Source: Pseudomonadota bacterium | Lineage (GTDB): Bacteria > Pseudomonadota > Gammaproteobacteria > Enterobacterales > Enterobacteriaceae | Direction: 5' to 3' | DNA length: 7,013 bases | NCBI GenBank assembly: GCA_023425455.1 | Contig: JAFACP010000430.1 | Coordinates: 1 to 7,013 of the forward strand | Part shown: piece by piece, positions 1 to 6,050 of the stretch | Numbering within the stretch: position 1 is the first letter of the stretch | Layout of the letters: each line of letters begins with the position of its first letter | The notes under the pieces: generated by a model | The model's input: the letters and a program-made list of their open reading frames with translations, nothing else | Database searches by the model: none | Told to the model about the DNA's origin: nothing | Made by a program: the position numbers and the translations under genes

Positions 1-94
1 CGGCGTGAAGGAGTCAGGGTTGGGTCGCGAAGGTTCGGTGTTGGGACTGGAGGAGTTTCTGGAAGTCAAAACCCTGCATCTCGGGGGATTATAA
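1..94 (+). CDS. Aldehyde dehydrogenase family protein (succinate-semialdehyde dehydrogenase-like), C-terminal end only
   Basis: Codons in frame from base 2 give 30 residues and a TAA at 92-94. The residues begin [12 protein letters not shown], continue with [10 protein letters not shown] and end in GGL. The K-x-SG-x-GREGS block followed by an E-[DE]-[FY]-[LM]-E-[VI]-K strand is the characteristic C-terminus of NAD(P)-dependent aldehyde dehydrogenases, closest in my memory to the GabD/succinate-semialdehyde dehydrogenase branch. It forms part of the oligomerisation arm. The catalytic Cys and Glu and the NAD fold lie upstream of the window, so substrate and cofactor cannot be told. It is on the same strand as yhcO, 44 bp upstream, with no T-tract terminator between, so read-through into yhcO is possible. 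In E. coli K-12 the gene at this position is aaeB, an efflux pump subunit, so this neighbour is unusual. Family membership is fairly sure; the exact enzyme is not. Confidence 0.82.
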   Translation, partial: GVKESGLGREGSVLGLEEFLEVKTLHLGGL

Positions 95-100
95 TCGTCA

Positions 101-118
101 GGGCGGCATCTGCCGCCC
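101..118. repeat. Short GC-rich perfect inverted repeat between the aldehyde dehydrogenase gene and yhcO
   Basis: GGGCGGCA at 101-108 is followed after two bases by its exact reverse complement TGCCGCCC at 111-118, so an RNA hairpin of about 7 bp with a 4-nt loop would form. No run of T follows on either strand, so it is not a standard intrinsic terminator. It may stabilise the 3' end of the upstream transcript. Confidence 0.5.
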
Positions 119-138
119 CGCAGACCGGGTGGCTGGCA

Positions 139-411
139 ATGAAAACCTACACATTTGATTTTGACGAAATCGACACTCAGGAAGAGTTCTATCGCGAATT
201 TAGACGGATATTTGATCTGCCGCGGGAGAGCGTCACCAATCTGGACTCGCTGTGGGATGTGGTGACAGGTAGCCAGCTGCCGTTACCGCTGGAGATTGAA
301 TTTATCCATCTACCTGAAAAGCTGCGCAGGCGTTTTGGCGCGCTGATTTTGCTGTTTGATGAGGCGGAAGAGGAGCTGGAAGGGCAGCTGCGATTTAACG
401 CACGGCACTGA
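139..411 (+). CDS. yhcO: YhcO, barstar-family protein (putative RNase-inhibitor fold), orphan
   Basis: The 90-aa product matches E. coli YhcO in length and along most of its sequence, including the [17 protein letters not shown] stretch. It belongs to the barstar family, whose type member inhibits the extracellular RNase barnase by plugging its active site. Hand alignment to barstar puts L35-D36-S37-L38-W39-D40 over the barstar LDALWD helix (barstar D35, W38, D39). T43 falls over T42, and E75 and E79 fall over E76 and E80. The tyrosine at barstar 29 is replaced by Glu. There is no signal peptide or membrane segment, so the protein is cytoplasmic. The ATG has only a weak GGTGG-type ribosome site, but the alignment with YhcO supports it. 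No barnase-like gene is visible here; the true partner of YhcO is unknown. The next gene converges on it from the other strand. Confidence 0.93.
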   Translation: MKTYTFDFDEIDTQEEFYREFRRIFDLPRESVTNLDSLWDVVTGSQLPLPLEIEFIHLPEKLRRRFGALILLFDEAEEELEGQLRFNARH

Positions 412-420
412 CGGGCGGAT

Positions 421-450
421 AAAAAAAGCCCCTGAACAAACGTCAGGGGC
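421..450 (-). terminator. Rho-independent terminator of the yhcN paralogue
   Basis: GCCCCTGA at 428-435 pairs perfectly with TCAGGGGC at 443-450 around a 7-nt loop. On the minus strand the stem is followed by seven T (421-427). It lies 28 bp past the stop of the minus-strand gene ending at 479. On the plus strand no T-run follows, so it would not efficiently stop yhcO transcription. Confidence 0.9.
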
Positions 451-478
451 AAGTCGTATGATGGGGTACGACGAGGGT

Positions 479-745
479 TTATTTATACAGTTCCGCGGTA
501 GCATGCCAGTGGTCGCCCTGGCTCAGTTCCGTGACGCGATAGCTGCTGGCGCCTGCTTTTTCCGCTTTAGCGGCTAATTCCTGACGGATATCCATGGGCG
601 CACCCGCAACGGATGTCACCGAAATGCTACCCAGTGACTGCAGATTTTGTGCCTGTTCGGCGTTAACCTGCTGGACAGCAGCGCTCGCGCCAAAAGAGAG
701 AACGGACGCTAAGCCAAGGGTTGCGATGATTAATTTCGTGTTCAT
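479..745 (-). CDS. YhcN-family (DUF1471/YdgH-BhsA-McbA) small exported protein, paralogue of yhcN
   Basis: An 88-aa protein. Residues 1-22 (MNTK, a hydrophobic core, then SFGASA) form a signal peptide with probable cleavage after Ala22, giving a mature periplasmic protein of about 66 aa. The mature part is a single DUF1471 domain with APMD near residues 49-52, GASSYRV and the C-terminal GDHWHATAELYK. It has no Cys. Against the YhcN encoded next to it, about 49 of 88 positions are identical by hand alignment. DUF1471 proteins in E. coli (YhcN, BhsA, McbA, YdgH) are linked to stress response and biofilm, but their biochemistry is unknown. The start at 745 was chosen because an AGGAGT site (753-758) sits 7 nt upstream and the signal peptide starts there. 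A longer reading frame from 775 would add ten residues ahead of the signal peptide with no ribosome site. E. coli K-12 has only one gene here. Confidence 0.9.
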   Translation of the reverse strand: MNTKLIIATLGLASVLSFGASAAVQQVNAEQAQNLQSLGSISVTSVAGAPMDIRQELAAKAEKAGASSYRVTELSQGDHWHATAELYK

Positions 746-770
746 AGTCTTTACTCCTGAATAGGGTTTG

Positions 771-821
771 CTCAACGGCAGGAAGGGTTAAACCGCTTTT
801 TTTATGCCTGGTGCCGTTGAG
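771..821. repeat. Long-loop inverted repeat in the 105-bp gap between the two yhcN-type genes
   Basis: CTCAACGGCA at 771-780 is repeated as its exact reverse complement TGCCGTTGAG at 812-821, a 10-bp perfect stem with a 31-nt loop. On the minus strand the 3' arm of the stem ends 12 nt before the AGGAGT ribosome site of the downstream gene. The expected T-run is missing, so it does not look like a terminator of yhcN. It could be a leader structure for the paralogue, an operator, or an mRNA-processing element. Confidence 0.55.
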
Positions 822-850
822 GGAATAACATCTTCAGATATCAGCAAATC

Positions 851-1114
851 TTATTTGTACAGTTCTGCAGTGGCATGCCAGTGGTCGCCGGAACGCGCTT
901 CGATAACGCGATAAGAGGATGCACCCTGCTCATCCGCTTTCTTGTTCAGCATTTCATGCATGTCCATCGGTGATGTACCGACAGCACCTACGGAAACGGT
1001 GCCAATTGCCTGGCGGGATTGCGCCTGATCCGCATTGATGGAATCGGCGGCAAATGCACCGAAAGACAGGACGGACAGGATGCTCAGCGCTGCTACAGTT
1101 GTTTTGATTTTCAT
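851..1114 (-). CDS. yhcN: YhcN, small periplasmic stress-associated protein (DUF1471)
   Basis: The 87-aa product begins MKIKTTVAALSILSVLSFGA, close to identical to E. coli YhcN, and has the same length. Residues 1-22 are a signal peptide ending AFA with likely cleavage at A22/A23. The mature part carries SINADQAQ, SPMDM, GASSYRV and the C-terminal GDHWHATAELYK, typical of the DUF1471 fold. In E. coli, yhcN has been connected to peroxide and acid stress and biofilm formation, but its molecular action is unknown. A GAGG ribosome site (1123-1126) sits 8 nt before the ATG. No T-tract terminator is seen between its stop and the paralogue 105 bp downstream, so the two may share a transcript. Its promoter region is the AT-rich stretch 1115-1450. 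Confidence 0.95.
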   Translation of the reverse strand: MKIKTTVAALSILSVLSFGAFAADSINADQAQSRQAIGTVSVGAVGTSPMDMHEMLNKKADEQGASSYRVIEARSGDHWHATAELYK

Positions 1115-1154
1115 AATGTTTACCTCGTCGAATTTTTTATTGGGGTCTGTGTTT

Positions 1155-1170
1155 CGTGACCCTCATCACA
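1155..1170. promoter_or_regulatory. CRP-like palindrome in the yhcN leader
   Basis: Read on the minus strand this is TGTGA, six bases, TCACG, one base short of the CRP consensus TGTGA-N6-TCACA. It lies just downstream of the predicted -10 of yhcN, around +1 to +16, where a bound regulator would be expected to repress rather than activate. The match is visible; that CRP binds is inference. Confidence 0.45.
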
Positions 1171-1176
1171 AAATTA

Positions 1177-1182
1177 AGTATA
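1177..1182 (-). promoter_or_regulatory. Candidate yhcN promoter -10 element
   Basis: TATACT on the minus strand matches the sigma-70/sigma-S -10 consensus at five of six positions and lies 62 bp upstream of the yhcN start codon. No good -35 is found 16-18 bp upstream (that region reads ATTAAT), so the promoter may depend on an activator or on sigma-S. The start of transcription would fall near 1170. Confidence 0.45.
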
Positions 1183-1460
1183 CACTAGTAACGCCAAGAA
1201 TTAATACCATGCTAATTGTTTCACTAGTTGCTTCGTGTTAACCAGCATAATTTTTATAACCAAAGTGCATAAAAAAGGGCATTTTCTGGTCATGATGTTG
1301 CATCATGTCTAACAAAATCATATGGATATGGCATTTTGATTTTTTGTGCGATTTGTTGATTTAGCATTCACTGGATGAGCGAGAAAAGGCGATTAAAAGC
1401 ACTATTTGACAAACTCAATAGCAACAGAAAGCAGGGGAAAACGAGGCGGGGGCAGAATTA
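1183..1460. other. AT-rich non-coding region upstream of yhcN
   Basis: I find no credible gene here. The stretch is AT-rich and holds small repeats. CACTAGT occurs at 1183-1189 and 1222-1228, 39 bp apart. GGCATTTT occurs at 1278-1285 and 1330-1337. CATGATG-ttg-CATCATG at 1291-1307 is a perfect 7-bp inverted repeat. These suggest regulator binding upstream of yhcN, perhaps with H-NS silencing, but no specific factor can be named. Confidence 0.5.
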
Positions 1461-1484
1461 TCCCCGCAGCCAGATGCTGCGGGG
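1453..1484 (-). terminator. Probable argR terminator
   Basis: CCCCGCAGC (1462-1470) and GCTGCGGGG (1476-1484) form a perfect 9-bp GC-rich stem with a 5-nt loop, 6 bp past the argR stop on the minus strand. The bases after it on that strand (ATAATTCTG) are only moderately T-rich, so termination may be partial. Confidence 0.65.
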
Positions 1485-1490
1485 GGGCGA

Positions 1491-1964
<474 letters not shown>

Positions 1965-1987
1965 TCACCCGGAATATGACGATAGAA

Positions 1988-2025
1988 ACACCATTATTAT
2001 GCATGTGGATGAATTTTTATGCAAA
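1988..2025. promoter_or_regulatory. Tandem ARG boxes (ArgR operator) of argR
   Basis: The ARG box core is TGAAT-W4-ATTCA. The box at 2008-2025 reads TGAAT TTTT ATGCA in its core, a single mismatch. The box at 1988-2005 is good only in its right half (TATT ATGCA). The boxes are separated by 2 bp rather than the usual 3 bp, as I recall for the E. coli argR operator. They cover the -35 and -10 of the argR promoter, so bound ArgR would block polymerase. Confidence 0.8.
1996..2024 (-). promoter_or_regulatory. argR sigma-70 promoter
   Basis: On the minus strand a -35 of TTGCAT (2019-2024), a 17-bp spacer and a -10 of CATAAT (1996-2001, five of six matches) lie about 35 bp before the argR start codon. 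Both hexamers sit inside the ARG boxes, the expected layout for autorepression. Confidence 0.7.
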
Positions 2026-2052
2026 TTATCTACCGAAAGGTAGTCTGACATA

Positions 2053-2080
2053 ATGTTATGAAAGGGCGTTATTTTATCAA
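2053..2080 (-). promoter_or_regulatory. Possible second, upstream argR promoter
   Basis: TTGATA (2075-2080, -35, five of six) and TAACAT (2053-2058, -10, four of six) are 16 bp apart on the minus strand, upstream of the ARG boxes. If used, it would give argR transcription that ArgR can only block by roadblock. This is sequence match only. Confidence 0.35.
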
Positions 2081-2132
2081 AATTCGTTATCAGAAAACAT
2101 GCCTGAGTCACGCCCTGCAAATAAGCTTAAAA

Positions 2133-2147
2133 GTAAATTAAATGTTA
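2133..2147 (+). promoter_or_regulatory. ArcA-like box upstream of mdh
   Basis: The 15 bases GTAAATTAAATGTTA differ at one position from the published ArcA-P consensus GTTAATTAAATGTTA. The site is 209 bp before the mdh start. In E. coli, mdh is repressed by ArcA when oxygen is lacking, which fits. Binding here is inferred. Confidence 0.6.
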
Positions 2148-2158
2148 TCAAAATGATG

Positions 2159-2188
2159 TTGTTTTGGTGGCGCGGCAGGGTGTATTGT
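2159..2188 (+). promoter_or_regulatory. Candidate distal mdh promoter
   Basis: TTGTTT (2159-2164) and TATTGT (2183-2188) are separated by 18 bp, each matching four of six consensus bases. It sits just downstream of the ArcA-like box. A second possible promoter is TTGTAA (2276-2281) with TATGGT (2299-2304), spacer 17. The sequence does not decide between them. Confidence 0.3.
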
Positions 2189-2211
2189 AACCACCTCTTA
2201 ATGCGTTGCTG

Positions 2212-2239
2212 CCCGGACCTGGCCGATGCCAGCGTCGGG
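2212..2239 (+). repeat. GC-rich hairpin in the mdh upstream region
   Basis: CCCG (2212-2215) plus CTGGC (2219-2223) pair with GCCAG (2228-2232) plus CGGG (2236-2239) around a CGAT loop, with a symmetric 3-nt internal loop. It stands out from the AT-rich surroundings. If mdh is transcribed from the distal promoter it would be in the 5' leader. No T-run follows. Confidence 0.45.
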
Positions 2240-2331
2240 AAAAGCGAGTGACCTCAAATTCTTTAGCTACGAAAATTGTAATTATTTACCTGCTGAATTA
2301 TGGTCGCGGCAACGGATTTACAGATAATTAA

Positions 2332-3294
<963 letters not shown>

Positions 3295-3312
3295 TCGAAC
3301 CGCGAGGCAAAC

Positions 3313-3341
3313 AAAAACCGGAGCAGTTGCTCCGGTTTTTT
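3313..3341. terminator. Bidirectional terminator shared by mdh and degS
   Basis: AAAAACCGGAGC (3313-3324) pairs with GCTCCGGTTTTT (3329-3340) around AGTT, a 12-bp perfect stem. On the plus strand it ends in six T. On the minus strand it ends in five T, so it can stop both converging genes (mdh stop at 3294, degS stop at 3352). Confidence 0.92.
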
Positions 3342-3351
3342 ATTGCGGCTA

Positions 3352-4419
3352 TCAGTTGGTGGCAGGGTATTCCTGAACCGTAACCTGAATCGTCAGCTTT
3401 TTATCATTACGCATCACTTCGACAGGAATAATCGATCCGGGGCGGATTTCAGCAACCTGGTCCATGGTCTCTAGTGCCGAAACTGCCGGCGTGCCATTGA
3501 CCGAGAGGATCACGTCATTTACCTGAATACCTGCATTGGCCGCAGGGCCGCCAGGTGCAACTTCGTTGACCACAATTCCCTGAATCTGGTCGATGCCGCC
3601 ACCCTGTGCGTGCATAGGGGCGATTTCACGTCCGCCGATACCAATGTAGCCGCGTATTACCCGACCGTCGCGGATCAGCTTATCCATAATTTTCGTTGCC
3701 AGCTGGAACGGAATGGCAAAGCCGATACCTTCCGGCGTCTCGCCGTCATTGCTCTTATCAAAGGAGAGGGTGTTGATGCCCATAAGCTCCCCCAGCGAGT
3801 TCACCAGCGCGCCACCTGAATTACCGCGGTTAATTGAGGCATCGGTCTGCAGGAAGTTTTGTCTGCCGGATGGGTTCAGGCCGATACGCCCGGTCGCGCT
3901 GATGATCCCCTGGGTGATGGTTTGACCCAGGTTATAGGGGTTACCGATAGCCAGAACCACATCGCCAATATGCGGCGTGCGTTTACGGTTAATCGGAATA
4001 ACCGGCAGGCCACCCGTGGCATTGATTTTGAGCACTGCCAGATCGGTCAGACTGTCTGAACCCACAAGTAGCGCCTCAAACACACGACCATCCTGCAGGG
4101 CGACGATGATTTGGTCCGCATCGTTGATCACGTGTTTATTGGTAATGATGTAACCGCGCTCGTCCATAATGACGCCGGAGCCGAGGGTGCGGATCTCCAG
4201 CTGATTGTGTGAGGAACTGTTGATGCCGCGGTTATAGACGTTCACCACGGCCGGAGCGGCACGGCGAACCGCCTGGTTGTAGGTGGCAGGCGTTTCATCG
4301 GTGCTGTCAAACTGCGGCGTCGTCAGCTTGTTGAACTGACGTAAAGAGGGCATAGCCAGCAATAACAGGCCGCCAACAATTAAGCCGATAGTCATCGAAC
4401 GAAGGAGCTTTAAAAGCAT
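3352..4419 (-). CDS. degS: DegS, inner-membrane HtrA protease that starts the sigma-E response
   Basis: The 355-aa product has the length of E. coli DegS. Residues about 5-27 are an N-terminal membrane anchor (IGLIVGGLLLLAM). The trypsin-like domain (about 50-250) has the full triad H96 (TNKHV), D126 (SLTDLA) and S201 (GNSGG). One PDZ domain (about 255-355) begins with YIGI at 258-261, which binds C-termini of unfolded porins. R178 and D320, which hold the enzyme off in E. coli, are both kept. When activated, DegS cuts the anti-sigma factor RseA in the periplasm. Residue 198 is Arg where I recall His in E. coli DegS. No clear ribosome site precedes the ATG, but the start matches the family. 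It lies 92 bp downstream of degQ in the same direction, with a possible promoter of its own. Confidence 0.98.
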   Translation of the reverse strand: MLLKLLRSMTIGLIVGGLLLLAMPSLRQFNKLTTPQFDSTDETPATYNQAVRRAAPAVVNVYNRGINSSSHNQLEIRTLGSGVIMDERGYIITNKHVINDADQIIVALQDGRVFEALLVGSDSLTDLAVLKINATGGLPVIPINRKRTPHIGDVVLAIGNPYNLGQTITQGIISATGRIGLNPSGRQNFLQTDASINRGNSGGALVNSLGELMGINTLSFDKSNDGETPEGIGFAIPFQLATKIMDKLIRDGRVIRGYIGIGGREIAPMHAQGGGIDQIQGIVVNEVAPGGPAANAGIQVNDVILSVNGTPAVSALETMDQVAEIRPGSIIPVEVMRNDKKLTIQVTVQEYPATN

Positions 4420-4452
4420 GATGCGCGTGTCAGTAAATAAGGAACGGTTTGC

Positions 4453-4461
4453 AGCATAGCA
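4453..4461 (-). promoter_or_regulatory. Possible extended -10 promoter of degS
   Basis: On the minus strand TGC is followed by TATGCT, an extended -10 (TGn plus a four-of-six hexamer), 34 bp before the degS start. No good -35 is seen at the normal distance. It would allow degS expression independent of degQ. Confidence 0.3.
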
Positions 4462-4468
4462 CGAGTTA

Positions 4469-4500
4469 TCCGGACATCACACGCAACGGCGATGTCCGGA
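4469..4500. repeat. Inverted repeat between degQ and degS
   Basis: TCCGGACATC (4469-4478) and GATGTCCGGA (4491-4500) form a perfect 10-bp stem with a 12-nt loop, 11 bp past the degQ stop. No T-run follows on the minus strand, so it is a poor terminator. It may protect the degQ 3' end or weaken read-through into degS. Confidence 0.6.
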
Positions 4501-4511
4501 CCCGGAAATGG

Positions 4512-5879
4512 CTAGCGTAATAAAATGTAGATAGTGTCGTTACCGCGAACTATCTGCAGGGCAATCACCGCCGGTTTGCTCTCCAGCACTTTGCGCATCT
4601 CGGCGATCGATTGCACGCGACTCCGGTTCACGCCGATGATCACATCTTCCGGATGCAGTCCGGCCTGTGCCGCAGGGCTGCTCTTTTCGACGGTATCAAT
4701 GGTGATGCCTTTCGCGCCGTCTTTAAGCTGTCCGTCGCTCAGCGTCGCGCCCTGTAGTGCCGGGGCAATCTGTTCGGCACTGGCTGATGACGAGGTGCTT
4801 TTATCCAGCGTGACCTCAACGTTAAGCGGTTTCCCGTCGCGAATCAGGCCTAACTTCACTTTGGCACCCGGCTCCGTGGTCGCTATCCGCGAACGCAGTT
4901 CCGCAAAGCTGTTTAATGGCTTACCGTTGAGACTCACAATGACATCGCCGGATTTGACACCCGCTTTCGCCGAACCGGAATTCGCCAGCACTTCGCTGAC
5001 AAAGGCGCCACGTTGGACGTTGATGTTGAACGCTTTAGCGATGTCAGCGCTCATCTCCATTCCTTTAATACCCAGCAGGCCCCGTTTCACTTCACCAAAC
5101 TGAATTAACTGCTGCGCCAGGGTCTGCGCCATGTTGCTGGGAATGGCAAAGCCAATGCCGACGCTGCCGCCCCCGGGGGCGAGGATCGCGGTGTTAATGC
5201 CAATCAGTTCGCCATTCAAATTGAGTAGTGCACCACCGGAGTTGCCGCGGTTGATTGAGGCATCGGTCTGGATGAAGTTTTCCAGACCTTCCAGGTTCAG
5301 ACCACTGCGTCCCAGGGCGGAGATAATCCCGGATGTTGCGGTCTGGCCTAAACCAAACGGGTTGCCGACGGCGACGGCGAAATCACCAACGCGCAGTTTA
5401 TCGGAGTCAGCAATGGCTATCTGGGTCAGGTGATCGGGATTTTGCACCTGCAGCAGCGCAATATCGCTCTGGTCGTCGCCGCCAATCAGTTTGGCGTCAA
5501 ACTCCCGACCATCGTTTAACTGTATGCTGATTTTATCCGCCTGGCTGATCACGTGGTTATTGGTCAGTATGTAACCTTTAGCGGCGTCAATAATCACCCC
5601 AGAGCCCTGCCCTTCAAAAGGCTGAACCTGTTGATCGGGGGTGTCGTCACCAAAATACTTTTTCAGTTCTTCCGGCACGCGCTGGCTTTGTCGCGCCGTT
5701 CCCTCTACCTTCACGCTCACGACGGCTGGCAGCACTTTCTCGAGCATTGGCGCGAGGCTTGGAATTGCTGCCTGTCCCGGAACCTGCGAGGGCAGCGCGG
5801 CGGCGGCAGGAAAGGATGCCGGGAGAGATAACCCGACACTTAACGCTAAGGCGCTCAACAGCTGGTTTTTTTTCTTCAT
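4512..5879 (-). CDS. degQ: DegQ, periplasmic HtrA-family serine endoprotease/chaperone
   Basis: The product is 455 aa, exactly the length of E. coli DegQ. Residues 1-27 (MKKKNQLLSALALSVGLSLP, ending AAA) are a signal peptide. The protease domain has H109 (TNNHV), D139 (DDQSDIA) and S214 (NRGNSGG). Two PDZ domains follow, at about 258-350 (starting RGLLGIKG) and 360-450. It degrades or holds unfolded proteins in the periplasm as trimer-based cages and overlaps in role with DegP. The loop between D68 and G90 is short, as in DegQ, unlike the long Q-loop of DegP. The start at 5879 was chosen because the signal peptide begins there and a GAGAG site lies 9 nt upstream. The open frame extends 28 codons further to 5963, but that part overlaps the promoter. 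A terminator separates it from zapG upstream. Confidence 0.98.
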   Translation of the reverse strand: MKKKNQLLSALALSVGLSLPASFPAAAALPSQVPGQAAIPSLAPMLEKVLPAVVSVKVEGTARQSQRVPEELKKYFGDDTPDQQVQPFEGQGSGVIIDAAKGYILTNNHVISQADKISIQLNDGREFDAKLIGGDDQSDIALLQVQNPDHLTQIAIADSDKLRVGDFAVAVGNPFGLGQTATSGIISALGRSGLNLEGLENFIQTDASINRGNSGGALLNLNGELIGINTAILAPGGGSVGIGFAIPSNMAQTLAQQLIQFGEVKRGLLGIKGMEMSADIAKAFNINVQRGAFVSEVLANSGSAKAGVKSGDVIVSLNGKPLNSFAELRSRIATTEPGAKVKLGLIRDGKPLNVEVTLDKSTSSSASAEQIAPALQGATLSDGQLKDGAKGITIDTVEKSSPAAQAGLHPEDVIIGVNRSRVQSIAEMRKVLESKPAVIALQIVRGNDTIYILLR

Positions 5880-5934
5880 CTGTGCTGACTCTCTTAACCA
5901 GGAATGAAAGAGAAACGGTCCCAAAAACATGTTG

Positions 5935-5963
5935 ATGTTATTGAATTTTAACCTGCTGAACAA
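5935..5963 (-). promoter_or_regulatory. degQ promoter (sigma-70 type)
   Basis: On the minus strand TTGTTC (5958-5963) and TAACAT (5935-5940) are 17 bp apart, each four of six to consensus, about 56 bp upstream of the degQ ATG. No sigma-E type GGAACTT/TCTGA pair is seen, consistent with degQ not belonging to the sigma-E regulon in E. coli. Confidence 0.5.
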
Positions 5964-5997
5964 TGAGATGGTTGACTAAATAATAGCTGGGGTCGGG

Positions 5998-6028
5998 AAG
6001 AAAAGACGGACGCAGGAGATGCGTCCGT
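5998..6028 (-). terminator. Rho-independent terminator of zapG
   Basis: ACGGACGCA (6006-6014) pairs with TGCGTCCGT (6020-6028) around a 5-nt loop. On the minus strand the stem is followed by CTTTTCTT. It lies 22 bp past the zapG stop and separates zapG from degQ transcription. Confidence 0.85.
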
Positions 6029-6050
6029 AAAATATATTCAGGTTGTGCGA

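Noticed and set aside
101..118. Possible intrinsic terminator after the aldehyde dehydrogenase
   Set aside because: The stem is present but no T-tract follows and the loop is only two bases, so it was listed as an inverted repeat instead.
746..775. Ten-residue upstream extension of the yhcN paralogue
   Set aside because: It would place MSKPYSGVKT before the signal peptide, lacks a ribosome site and runs over the AGGAGT that serves the start at 745.
1035..1241. Plus-strand 68-aa open frame starting MMESAANAPK
   Set aside because: Its first part is antisense to yhcN and the rest runs through the AT-rich promoter region; no ribosome site or recognisable family.
2030..2043. CTACC-GAAA-GGTAG mini-hairpin near the argR promoter
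   Set aside because: Only 5 bp; likely chance, and its GNRA loop is on the strand opposite to argR transcription.
4534..5103. Plus-strand 189-aa open frame antisense to degQ
   Set aside because: It is a shadow of degQ codon bias (Ser/Pro/Leu-rich translation), with no domain and no ribosome site.
5880..5963. 28-codon N-terminal extension of degQ beginning MFSRLKF
   Set aside because: It lies over the predicted promoter, puts residues ahead of a clear signal peptide, and the E. coli DegQ length (455) fits the start at 5879.
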